Source: Tubulinosema ratisbonensis
Lineage: Eukaryota; Microsporidia; Tubulinosematidae
Assembly: GCA_004000155.1 (NCBI GenBank)
Contig: RCSS01000144.1
Coordinates: forward strand, 1-35,034
Direction: 5' to 3'
Length of the DNA stretch: 35,034 nucleotides
The notes beneath the pieces are model-generated. The model searched no databases and was not told where the DNA came from. It was given only the letters and a program-made list of their open reading frames with translations. How positions within the stretch are numbered: the first letter of the stretch is position 1; each line of letters starts with the position of its first letter. The position numbers and the translations under genes were made by a program. This document shows, piece after piece, positions 18,296-27,332 of this stretch.

Positions 18296-18892
18296 TTGAA
18301 TTTGTGCGAGAGAAATATTTTCAAATAAAAATCCTTTTTCTTTTTCCCAAAAGGCATCTTTTAAATTTTTAAATTCAGTTAATTGGTTTCTTCTTTTTAA
18401 AGAACCTGTTAATTTGTTAAGCTTTTTAAGAGAAGATTCTGCCTCTAAATGAATTTTTTCCATCTCTTTTACCTTTTCTGTTAATTTTTTCATTTTTTCT
18501 TCTGATTCCAATAAAATGTCATATTCTTTTCCTTCCAATATTTTAAATTCTAAATCTTTTTCTTTTATAAAAATTTCTTTTTTTAAATTTTCTTCTTCTT
18601 CTAATATTCCTGTTAATTCACAAATTAAATTATTAATTTCTGTGTCACAATTAAAATCTGTCACCTTTCTTTCAAAAGAAAAAGAATCAGGGAATTTAAA
18701 AATACTTTTAAGAACAAACACTTCAAAAATCTGGAAGTTTTTGTTGAGAGAAGTAATTATTTCTTTCCTTGTCACTGGGTTTTCATCTTCTAAGATTTCT
18801 TCTGCTCTGTCTGTTGTATTTTTAATTAAGTTGTTTACGTAAGTCACTGGGTTNNCANNNNCAAAAAATTCTATCTCTTCTAAAAAATCCAT
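18275..18892 (-). CDS. MTW1: MIS12/MTW1 kinetochore protein
   Basis: Predicted subunit of the MIS12 (MIND) complex that links centromeric chromatin to the outer kinetochore. Recognition rests on the N-terminal block: MDFLEEIEFF...NPVTYVNNLIKNT (about 1-26) parallels the LxxxLGYPPxxLVDDIINxV start of Mtw1/Mis12, and NFQIFEVFVLKSIFKFPDSF (about 52-71) matches the family signature nFdkFElYvLrNIFtiPedL. The remainder is coiled coil, as expected. The product is 205 residues, shorter than yeast Mtw1 (289). The frame is open further upstream to 19006, but the ATG at 18892 has CCCC immediately before it and gives the correct family N-terminus, while the upstream extension runs through repeat elements. 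Several Ns at 18854-18861 obscure about three residues. Confidence 0.75.
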   Translation of the reverse strand: MDFLEEIEFFXXXNPVTYVNNLIKNTTDRAEEILEDENPVTRKEIITSLNKNFQIFEVFVLKSIFKFPDSFSFERKVTDFNCDTEINNLICELTGILEEEENLKKEIFIKEKDLEFKILEGKEYDILLESEEKMKKLTEKVKEMEKIHLEAESSLKKLNKLTGSLKRRNQLTEFKNLKDAFWEKEKGFLFENISLAQIQFYNKNI

Positions 18893-18995
18893 GGGGCTAA
18901 TTTTTAAAAATAAATAAAATAATAAATTTACCAATAAAGTTTTTATTTTCTGAGAACAGTATATTTGATCAGAAAATATTTTATTCAAATTTGCC

Positions 18996-19107
18996 AATTT
19001 ATGCATTTCATTTTAAATTTTAGGCAATTTTAGACATTTAAAAAATTTATGCATTTTTAAATGTAAATTTTTGCTGCTAATTTCTTAGTTTGGTAATTTA
19101 TGCATTT
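18996..19107. promoter_or_regulatory. Three spaced copies of AATTTATGCATTT upstream of MIS12 gene
   Basis: Identical 13-mers at 18996-19008, 19044-19056 and 19095-19107 (48 and 51 bases apart) in the 260-base spacer between NF-YB and MIS12. Each contains the palindrome ATGCAT. Regular spacing and exact identity suggest binding sites or a diverged tandem repeat of about 50 bp. They lie 104-215 bases before the MIS12 start. Confidence 0.5.
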
Positions 19108-19152
19108 AAAAAGAATAAAAAATTATATTTTTAATATTTAATTATACATAAA

Positions 19153-19524
19153 TTAACCTCTTCTGTTTCTTGGATGCTGCAAACTTTCTTTGTATTTTAC
19201 AAAATACTTTCTAGTAAGGTCAGCATAATGAGGCATGCCTAATGATTCCATAGCTCTTATTAAATCCTCACCTACTATTGTTTTTCTGTTCTCAGCAGCA
19301 CAAATTTCCTTTGCTACACACGTGACTATGGCAATAAACTCACTTCCTGCTTTCTGCATGATTTCTTTTGCATCCTTAGAGATTTTAGCACTGCTTGGGA
19401 TTGGTTTTTTCATTATTTTAGATATGTTTGCTATGGGTAATAGTCTGTCTGTAAGTTTTATTGGTATGTTTTCTCTTTCTTGTAAATTGTTGTTTCTTTG
19501 AGAGGGAGAATCATCATGATACAT
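19153..19524 (-). CDS. HAP3: NF-YB / HAP3 CCAAT-binding factor subunit
   Basis: Histone-fold subunit B of the trimeric NF-Y (HAP2/3/5) complex that binds CCAAT boxes. The core at about residues 28-113 carries the family signature [27 protein letters not shown] (compare [26 protein letters not shown]), then [15 protein letters not shown] and [21 protein letters not shown], closing with a helix ending FVKYKESL. The pattern separates it from the relative NC2-beta (Dr1). At 123 residues it is close to the minimal fungal size, with a short polar N-terminus. The ATG at 19524 is preceded by CCCAATCAAAA, combining a CCC start motif and a CCAATCA box. It is co-directional with, and upstream of, the MIS12 gene. 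Confidence 0.92.
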   Translation of the reverse strand: [123 protein letters not shown]

Positions 19525-19528
19525 TTTT

Positions 19529-19535
19529 GATTGGG
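19529..19535 (-). promoter_or_regulatory. CCAATCA box directly before the NF-YB start codon
   Basis: Minus strand CCCAATC followed by AAAA and ATG. A complete NF-Y consensus core sits 5-11 bases before the start of the gene for an NF-Y subunit. The CCC is also the usual start motif of this genome, so overlap by chance is possible. Confidence 0.4.
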
Positions 19536-20685
19536 TTTATTTTTTTTTATATTTTATTGTTTCAGAATTTGGTTTTAAAAAATATTTATTTTTTTATTTA
19601 AATTACTAAAAAAGGACTAATTTATTAAAATTTAGCTTTAAGGATGACTAATTTAAAGAAGTTTTTATTTAATTATATTTAATTTTAATTTTATTTTATT
19701 ATTTTTATTTATTTATATATTTTATTACTTTTATTTTGTTACTTTTAAAGTAAAAAAATGAGTTCAAAAATAATAGTAGAACAAAAAATATATATTTAAA
19801 ATTAAATCTGTCTATAAAACATATCAACAAAAATTTATTATTGTAAGTTGTAACTGATATAAGTATATTACTCATATCTAAATTGATATTTATTGTGAAA
19901 CATATGTTTGCATTAAAATATTTTTTTAAAAAATTTATTCATTTTTTTTGTTATTTATAAAATATAAAAAATATTTTTATGAGTCTTTACAATAAATTTG
20001 AATTATTTGTTTATGTTAACTTTGTTTTTTTAAAAATCTTTTATCTAAAAATATGTTAAAAAATTAATAAATAAAAAATCAAAAAAATTTATAAAAATAA
20101 AACAGATAATTCATATTAAATGTTTATTTATTAATTTATAAAAGACATATTTATAAATAAACTTTCAGATTTGCATTCTTAGACAATAAAAAAATAAACT
20201 TGCAAGAAATATAAAATTATAAAAAATACATTAATAATTAAAAGAATTAATACTTATTTTCTATAAAAATTTATACACATTTTTTATTTATTTATAAAAG
20301 AATATTCATTTTGTTTATTACCAGTCTTCTGATTTGAAATGCAATTTTATATTTTTTTAATTTTTAAATAAAAAAAATAATACAAAATTTTTACTAAATT
20401 GATGTTATAAAAATTTAATGAAATTAAGTATTAAAAAGAGAAAAAATTTTTAATAAATTGTAAAATATTAATATTTAACCATTTAATCATTTAAAAAAAG
20501 TGTATTTTTTTAAAAAGAAAATTTTTTATAAATTAAAAAATGATATTTTATTTGTTTAAAATAATATTTTAGATGTTAGAATCACATAAATTCATGCAAT
20601 TAAAATTTATTTTTTGTGACAAAAAAAATAAAGTAACTTTATATAAAATTTAATAAAATTCCATTCTTACTTTAGTACAATACTT

Positions 20686-21048
20686 TACTGTCAATTTCCT
20701 TAAAAAATGATTTATACAAAGTGTATTAAGTATATTGAATTAATAAAATATTTTGCTTTATTTAAATTTTTTTATGGATTTTCCCTCTTCTAAAGTATAA
20801 TTTTTTTATTGTAAAATAAACAAATATTTTTTTGATTTATCACAAATATACAAAATAAAATAGGTAATTGTCAAGCTCACGTGAAACTGACTTGTGTATT
20901 GCATAGTTTAAATATATTGATTTAAAATAAAAATGCTTTTTATTTGTTTTATTCATGTTTTTACCCTTTCTGAGTCCGCCTCGTAAGTGTAATAATTTTT
21001 TTATTTATAATTAAAATTTAAATAATTTTTTGTGAGTTATTACTGTGA
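20686..21048. repeat. Diverged tandem duplication, about 175-bp units
   Basis: Two units (about 20686-20852 and 20862-21048) share an ordered series of landmarks: GTCAA, GTGTATT, TATATTGA, GCTTT(TT)AT, TTTTCCCTCTTCT versus TTTTACCCTTTCT, AAGT(A/G)TAAT...TTTTTTTATT, and AAT(A)TTTTTTG. Similarity is only moderate but the order is conserved. Could be an old local duplication in the trehalase upstream region. Confidence 0.45.
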
Positions 21049-21427
21049 TAAAAAATGTCATTGACATATTTTATTATCGATTTTAAGTTAAAATATGCCA
21101 ATTATTTAAAATAAAAAAAAATATTTTATAAATTTAAATTTTTTATTTTTTATTTATCTTTAAATTAAAAAAATAAACAATAAAAAATTTTAAATAATTA
21201 CCTAAAAAATAAATTTCATCAATCAACAAATCACTTTAAGAATAACACAAATACTTTAAAAATCTCTTTATTTATGCTTTATAATATTATTTAATTATTT
21301 TTTAAACATTTTTTTATTTAAAATTATCAATTTTTTTTCTTTTATCAAATAAATCATCCCTTAAAGATTAAATTAATCAATTAATTAAATTAACAAATAT
21401 TTATAAACAAAAAATATCCCTTAAATT

Positions 21428-23212
21428 ATGAAAATATTCCTTTGGTTAATTAAAGCATGTACATTAATTTTAGAAGATAAGAAAGAATGGGATTATAAAG
21501 ATGTAGAATTATTAAAAATAATTGTTTGTGCTCAAGTATTAAACCCAGAAAAAGATTCAAAATATTTTGTAGATTTACCATTAAAAAGAGAAATAAATGA
21601 TATCATAAATGATTTTGAGGAAATAAAAGGAGAATTGGGATTAAAAAATAAAAGTTTATCAAAAAAAAGGAAGAATTATAAAACATTAAATATTTTAATT
21701 TACCAAACAATTTTTTCAGTGCTAAATTTGAATGAAAAAATTGAAGAATTGGACATAAAAAAAATTATGGAAGAAAGTAAAGATTTGCAAAAAAGAAAAA
21801 AAATCATAAATGATTTTTTAAAAAAAAATTTTAAAGAAGTTGGCAGTGACTTAGAAGATTATGATGAGAAAGAATTTTTTACAAATATTTCTCAGTTACC
21901 TTTTATGGAAAATGTAAAGGATGAAAAAATGAGAGAAATAGTAAAATCTATACTTCATATTTGGACTAAGTTATCAAAGAAATCTGTTGAAAATGTAGAT
22001 TCTTCTTTAATACCACTGAAATTTCCATTCATTGTTCCTGGCGGTAGATTTAGAGAATTTTATTATTGGGACAGTCTTTGGATTTTGCAAGGATTGTTAA
22101 TTTGTGATATGAAAAAAGCGGCTAAATATTTAGTGTTAAATTTTATTGATTTGATAAATAAATATGGATTTATACCTAATGGTACAAGAGCTTATTACTC
22201 AAGAAGGACTCAGCCCCCTTTGTTTTGTATGATGTTAATTAAGCTTTACAATCATTCTACAGAATTTCATGATTTAGTTTTGGGAAAAGGTTTAGAAGCT
22301 GCGATGAAAGAATATAACTTTTTAAAAGAGAACAAAAGTTGTGAGATTGTTGTAAAAGAAAAAAGATATCAAATGTATGTTTACAAAGTAGAAGGAAATT
22401 ATCCCAGGCCAGAGTCACTAAAAGAAGATTTTCAGAATTGGTACAATGCAAGTGGAGTCAGAAAAAATGAATTGTACAAGAGTCTTAAAACCTCAGCTGA
22501 ATCAGGGATAGATTTTTCGAGCAGATGGTTTACAGATCCAAAGGACATAAAAACAATTGATATTTTAAATAGAATACCTGTTGATTTGAATGCGATAGTT
22601 TATCAAAATTTGTGTATTTTACAAAAGTTAAACTTTTTGGTGAATAAAAAATTTATAGTAAAAAAGCTTGAAGTTGAAGCAAAAATGCTTAAAAATGCAA
22701 TCAATGAGTTAATGTGGGATGAAGAAACTTTACAATGGAGAGATTTTGTGATCTCAGAAAATAAACAGGCTGAAAAAAGAACTTATTTTTCTAATTTTTA
22801 TCCCATGATTTTTGATATAAAACCTCCTTCATGCGAAATAAAAGATGTTTACCAATATAATCGAGATTATTTCATGGATTGTGATGGTGGTGTTGTAGCA
22901 GGAGAAGAAATTTGTGACGTAGACCAACAATGGGATTATCCAAACATTTGGCCACCTTACAATCAATTGATTATTGAATTTTTAGATAAATCAGATGAGA
23001 CTAAAAAAGATGCATTGATATTAGCTAAAAAATTTTTTGAGTCTGTCAAAATTGGTTTTGATGAAAAAAATGTGTTTTATGAGAAATACAACACTTTATT
23101 TCCAGGTTCATCGGGTAGTGGAGGAGAGTATGAACCACAAAGTGGGTTTGGATGGACTAATGGGACTGTTTTATACATTATACAAAACTTCGGACAAAGA
23201 TTAATTGGATAA
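21428..23212 (+). CDS. Trehalase (glycoside hydrolase family 37)
   Basis: Hydrolyses trehalose to two glucose molecules. In microsporidia this reaction has been linked to the rise in osmotic pressure before spore germination. Both family signatures are present: PGGRFREFYYWDSLW at residues 204-218 and QWDYPNIWPPYNQL from 501. The candidate catalytic acid is Asp386 in IPVDLNA and the base Glu567 in GSGGEYEPQSGFGWTNG, by analogy with GH37 enzymes. At 594 residues it is of normal length. The N-terminal 150 residues are a Lys/Glu-rich extension less like the family. There is no clear signal peptide: MKIFLWLIKACTLIL is short and followed by charged residues, so export is possible but unproven. CCC at 21418-21420 supports the ATG. 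Confidence 0.93.
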   Translation: MKIFLWLIKACTLILEDKKEWDYKDVELLKIIVCAQVLNPEKDSKYFVDLPLKREINDIINDFEEIKGELGLKNKSLSKKRKNYKTLNILIYQTIFSVLNLNEKIEELDIKKIMEESKDLQKRKKIINDFLKKNFKEVGSDLEDYDEKEFFTNISQLPFMENVKDEKMREIVKSILHIWTKLSKKSVENVDSSLIPLKFPFIVPGGRFREFYYWDSLWILQGLLICDMKKAAKYLVLNFIDLINKYGFIPNGTRAYYSRRTQPPLFCMMLIKLYNHSTEFHDLVLGKGLEAAMKEYNFLKENKSCEIVVKEKRYQMYVYKVEGNYPRPESLKEDFQNWYNASGVRKNELYKSLKTSAESGIDFSSRWFTDPKDIKTIDILNRIPVDLNAIVYQNLCILQKLNFLVNKKFIVKKLEVEAKMLKNAINELMWDEETLQWRDFVISENKQAEKRTYFSNFYPMIFDIKPPSCEIKDVYQYNRDYFMDCDGGVVAGEEICDVDQQWDYPNIWPPYNQLIIEFLDKSDETKKDALILAKKFFESVKIGFDEKNVFYEKYNTLFPGSSGSGGEYEPQSGFGWTNGTVLYIIQNFGQRLIG

Positions 23213-23995
23213 GAAAATGATCAATAAATTTTGTCAGGGTATTTTTTTTATATTTTTAAACTTTAAAAGATTGTTTTATTTTCTAAGTGTAAAAAATACA
23301 AAAAAAATAAATTTTGAGGAGAAGAATAAATGTAAACATTTTTTATATAAGGTTTTAGATCTTTTAGACAAGAAAGAAATTATAAAATTTAGACTGTATT
23401 TAAAAATTTGCACTATTTATCTTTTCACACCTTATTAGCTCTATTTTTTAAGGAGATTAAATTATTTCTTTTTAGCAGAAAAAAATCAAATATTTCAAAA
23501 AATATATACTTTTAAAACACACTAAATATTAACACCAAAGAAAATATTAAACATATTTTTTGAAGAATTTTAGTTATGAAAAAAGAAAATTTAACTTATC
23601 AAAAAATATTTAATTATTTTTAAACATTTATTTATTTGTTCGATAATTAAGATTCTTCGAAAAATATGTTTTGTCTTAATTACACAGGACAGTTTTATTT
23701 GTTAACTGATTTAGATAAAATAATTTTATAGTTTAGGTTTAAAAGCTGTTTTTGATGAGCATTTATTCATGTATGTTTCTATTCTTCTGTCCATATTAAA
23801 GTCTTGGGTAAGAATTAAAAACTAAATTAATTAAATTTCATCTAGGTTTAAAAATTTCTTTTTGTAAGATATTACAGTTTTAAATTGTTTTATGGTATTA
23901 GAGAATGAAAAATTAAAATTTTTTTATTGATTCAAAAAACATTTTATTTTATGTGAAAATCATTATAGTTTTATGGCTTATATATTTTGTTGGCT

Positions 23996-24091
23996 ATGCT
24001 TAAAAATCAATATGAAGATCTTTTACTTTGCCTTTTATATAAAATACTACTCTACCTTAAAACTATAAACATGTGTAAAATCAATTCATAG
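23996..24091 (+). pseudogene. Relic ORF of the dispersed family, copy 2
   Basis: A 31-codon ORF, M-L-K-N-Q-YEDLLLCLLY then unrelated residues to a TAG. The 26-base core at 24011-24036 matches copy 1 at 23 of 26 positions. A TTTTGTTG tract lies just before the ATG, as in copy 3. Confidence 0.4.
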
Positions 24092-24122
24092 TTAATTTTG
24101 CAATTTTTTTTGTTGCCCAGGG

Positions 24123-24173
24123 ATGGGAAATCCATACGAAGATCTTTTGCTATACCTTCTATATATATTATAG
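24123..24173 (+). pseudogene. Relic ORF of the dispersed family, copy 3
   Basis: A 16-codon ORF, M-G-N-P-YEDLLLYLLY-I-L then TAG. The core at 24135-24160 matches copy 1 at 24 of 26. The ATG is preceded by CCCAGGG, a plausible microsporidian start motif. A shifted frame stays open to 24394, so this may be the start of a gene broken by a frameshift. Confidence 0.4.
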
Positions 24174-25050
24174 GTAATTTACCTATCCAGAAAAAATATG
24201 GTATAATATATTCTTATACGTTTTGCTATGGGTTTAGATATACGAGACTTTTACAGAATATAACTCATCTAACACATTATAATAATGGCTTGAAGACTTT
24301 AGTTACAATATTTGTCTTTTATTATACTCGTATATATTATATAAATACAATTAATATTGCTTATGCAATAATTCAATTTCTAAAATATAAATGAGGTTAA
24401 TTTTTAAATATGAGAGGCTTTTCTTCGTCAAAAAAGTAATGTTATGTTAAGTTATTGATCTAAAATATATGACTTGTAATCACAAATTGACTAATAAGGT
24501 ATTTAAGTTACAAATACTAACTAACATTTATCTATATTAGGTTAAATTATACTTATTAAACAACTAGTAAATTTAATATTTCTATTTCTAGCACTTAAAA
24601 TAGTCAAAAAGAATATAAAACTTAACTTTGATAAGAAATATTTAGGTGTGATTTACAAGATTGCTTATAGGTATTAATTTTTATAAACACTTGAAGGAAA
24701 CGTAAAAGAGAATAATATTATTAAACATTTAATATTGCACATCTGTTTCAATTTTAAATAAACAAAATATAGTAAATTAGATTAAATAGTAATTTAATGA
24801 TATTTGTTTCATAAAAGAGAAAATAAAGTTTAAAGAGAAAATGTTTACGTTTTTACATACTAAAATTTGTTTTTAGGTTGTAAACAGTTAACATGCTACA
24901 GGGAAACAAAAAATTAATGATTATTCTTTTTAAATTCATTTTTTAACATGTAATAGTTAACCTTTAAAAACTTTTTTACATCACTTGTTAAATTTTTACA
25001 ATTCTTATAGTTGTAGAAGATGCTTTAGTTCTTCTTTAGGGAATAAAGGG

Positions 25051-25297
25051 TATTTCTACATTAAGAGTGATGTATCAGACCCAGTGTAGAAATATAATGA
25101 TTGGTAAAATCATAAGGAGTAAAAGTATATAAGAGACATTTTTAATAAATGATGCGTTATTCTAAGTTTAATAAATCCAAACCGGAGAGATCCGGGTTAT
25201 CCAACCCTTATAATAAATATTTTTTTCTTTCTATGAAATAATATTGTTTTGACATTAAAAATATAAATTAAATAAGGCCTTTGAGCGTTACCTTACA
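25051..25297. mobile_element. Possible solo LTR or retroelement relic
   Basis: Bases 25085-25297 begin TGTAGAAATA and end CCTTACA (TGTA...TACA ends). They contain a TATA-type box (GTATATAAGAGA at 25125-25136), a GC-rich hairpin (CCGGA-GAGA-TCCGG at 25182-25195) and AATAAATATTT afterwards, an order typical of an LTR. An inverted copy of the first ten bases lies at 25051-25060. No target-site duplication, primer-binding site or internal genes were found, so this is tentative. Confidence 0.22.
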
Positions 25298-25649
25298 TTT
25301 TTAATTACTATATTACTATTTAGAATACATTTCGTATATATTTTCATATCCAAATTTTATGTATTTATTAAATAGCTAAGGTATCAAGCTAATTATTAAA
25401 AAATGATTTATATTTTATTCTATCAAATCTCTCTTAATGGTGCATATTTTTATAAATTATTGTGTAAATATTTTAAATAATTATAGAGATTACAAATAAA
25501 ATCTACTTTGTATAATTAACATTTTAAATATTAAATCTAATCAAAAAATAAATTTTATTTAAATTTTAATTTTATAATAAATTAGTATTGAACTTAGATA
25601 AATCTTTAAATATAATATATTGATTTTATAAAATATTAATTTATTAAAA

Positions 25650-25895
25650 GAATCTTTTTTTATAATAAAATATTAAAATGATTAATTAAAATATTAATTT
25701 CATTCATAAATTAAAGAATATAAATTAAGTATTAAAAATCTTTTCTTTTTTTTATACTAAAATATTAAAATGATAAATTAAAATATTAATTTAATTCATA
25801 AATAAAGAATATAAATTAGATTGAATATTAAAATGATAAATTTAATAAAATATAAATTATTAATTTAATTATTTAATTCATAAATAAAAGAATAT
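25650..25895. repeat. Three imperfect tandem repeats, about 70-90 bp each
   Basis: Units at about 25650-25736, 25737-25826 and 25827-25895 share AAATATTAAAATGAT(T/A)AAT, ATTAATTT(C/A)ATTCATAAAT and AAAGAATATAAATTA in order. The array ends 18 bases before the stop codon of the 14-3-3 gene, so it forms that gene's 3' flank. Confidence 0.6.
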
Positions 25896-25912
25896 TATTT
25901 ACAATTTACTCT

Positions 25913-26704
25913 TCAAAAAAAATAATAAGATTTCAAATATTCTTTTTTGTTCATAATTAATAGGAAATCAGATTGACACTGATTATTTACCAATGCTTCT
26001 AAAGTAACACCTTGGATATTATCCTTCTTATGAAGAAAACTTTCAATATTCCTTAACACTTCACTAAAATATTTCCACTCATTTTGTACCTCATCAGAAT
26101 GTAAAAAAGCATACTCATACCTGTCACTTAACTCATTATATAGAAATTCACTGTCCTTTAAAAGAGTTTTTAGCCTTGTAAAATTAGAATGTACATCTAA
26201 TTTGTAAGGACAGAGCCAAGAATTCTTTTCTAATAAAAAAGCAGCTCTTTCGTAGTAAGAGATAGAAAGAGACACTGCATTTTCGTGATTGTGTATGCCA
26301 AAGATTTTTGCTTTGCTGCGCAAAAAATCTGCTTTCATTTTAAAAAGGTATGCTTTCATTTCTAGTGTTTGAAAATGAGAGTCAAAAATGTGTAAAAATT
26401 CTTGAACATCCTCAAATATTCCTAAAAGTTCACTCTCTAACCTTTTGTTATGCTCTGAAAGAGCTCTTTTCTCGTACTCCTCAGTCAAAGCACACTCTAA
26501 ATCACTATTTCCTTCTGCTATCTTTATTAAGTTTGCTATTATTTCAATGTAATACTCTTCTAACTTCTCTAATTCTTCTCTTTTGACAGGTATGTGTAAA
26601 ATTACTTTATTTCTTAACCCATTTTTGTAGTGGTGTATCGCCATTTCTGTATTATTACACTTTAAACTTAGTTCTGCAAGAAAGTATTCTTTTTCAACTA
26701 TCAT
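25913..26704 (-). CDS. Divergent 14-3-3 protein
   Basis: Phosphoserine/threonine-binding adaptor of the 14-3-3 fold, 263 residues, all helical. MIVEKEYFLAELSLKCNNTEMAIHHYKNGLR at the start parallels REExVYxAKLAEQAERYxEMVxxMKxV. KAYLFKMKADFLRSKAK at about 117-133 matches the VFYLKMKGDYYRYLAE signature, with Arg129 at the ligand-binding Arg but Ser130 in place of the usual Tyr. PYKLDVHSNFTRL at about 166-178 matches PIRLGLALNFSVF, keeping the ligand-binding Asn174. The region around the canonical Lys/Arg pair of helix 3 is changed, so ligand specificity may differ. The start at 26704 (not the upstream 26740) is chosen because AACCC precedes it directly and helix 1 begins there. Base composition is somewhat less AT-rich than its neighbours. 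Confidence 0.72.
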   Translation of the reverse strand: MIVEKEYFLAELSLKCNNTEMAIHHYKNGLRNKVILHIPVKREELEKLEEYYIEIIANLIKIAEGNSDLECALTEEYEKRALSEHNKRLESELLGIFEDVQEFLHIFDSHFQTLEMKAYLFKMKADFLRSKAKIFGIHNHENAVSLSISYYERAAFLLEKNSWLCPYKLDVHSNFTRLKTLLKDSEFLYNELSDRYEYAFLHSDEVQNEWKYFSEVLRNIESFLHKKDNIQGVTLEALVNNQCQSDFLLIMNKKEYLKSYYFF

Positions 26705-27332
26705 GGGTTTAAATAAAAATTTTTGATAAATTGATACCATTTTCTTTATTGATTAATTATACAGTTTAGATTAATTAAATTTACCAAATTAATTAAAAAT
26801 ATGATTTTTAATTTAAAAAAGTTTTCTTTAAAAGTCTGTTAATTCGATTCTTTTTATGGAGTTTGTTCTTTTTTATAAAATGTGTTCTTTTTAAAAATTA
26901 AATTTTGTGTTGTACTTTTTTTTAGAAAAAAGTTCCCATTTAAAGAAAATACTTCTTTTTTTGGTTATTGAATTTTTCTTTTTAAGATGTAAAAAATTTT
27001 TTAAAGGAACCATTTTGTTCTTTTGGAAAAGCTAAGAAGAAAAAATAAAAATTAAAAAATTTAAAAATTTAAAAAATAAAAAATCTAATTAAATATTATA
27101 AAATTGAAGACAAATATAAGAATTGAAATGATAAATTTAGTTAGAATATTAGAATAAAAATGAAAAATAAATAAAAAAATTTTTAATGATTTATTTGTTT
27201 AAATATGGTAAGCAAATTTGTGTTAAATTTTNATTCTCTTAATTAAATTACAATTAATACATTTTGGTATAACAATTAAATAAACCTTAACAAAGCAATA
27301 AACACATTTATAAATGGAAAAATTTAGCAGAC
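26705..27332. other. Divergent spacer, nothing specific seen
   Basis: A 628-base A/T-rich spacer between the 14-3-3 gene and the membrane-protein gene. Contains the CCC start motif of the 14-3-3 gene (GGG at 26705-26707 on the plus strand). No other motif or ORF stands out. Confidence 0.5.

Larger units (their letters stand above)
19525..21427. other. Long divergent spacer between NF-YB and trehalase
   Basis: About 1.9 kb, nearly pure A/T, no gene seen on either strand. It holds a diverged tandem duplication (20686-21048) and two ATCCCTTAAA motifs at about 21355 and 21415 just upstream of trehalase. A CACGTG hexamer at 20879-20884 is the only E-box-like site noted. Confidence 0.5.
23213..25912. 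other. Gene-poor region with relics, LTR-like block and tandem repeats
   Basis: No convincing gene in 2.7 kb. A 77-codon frame at 23205-23438 overlaps the trehalase end by 8 bases and has no family match or start motif. An open frame at 24098-24394 begins with TTG, not ATG, and contains relic copy 3. Present instead: relic ORF copies 2 and 3, the LTR-like block at 25051-25297, and three imperfect tandem repeats at 25650-25895. Confidence 0.5.

Noticed and set aside
23205..23438. 77-codon open frame overlapping the end of trehalase
   Set aside because: No start motif, Lys/Phe/Ile composition expected from AT-rich DNA, no recognisable domain.
24098..24394. 98-codon open frame
   Set aside because: The first codon is TTG; the frame differs from the conserved YEDLLL frame, so at most it is a frameshifted relic.
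25182..25206. Two mutually exclusive hairpins resembling a terminator/antiterminator switch
   Set aside because: Bacterial-type attenuation is not expected in a eukaryotic nucleus and there is no adjacent gene; treated as part of the LTR-like block instead.
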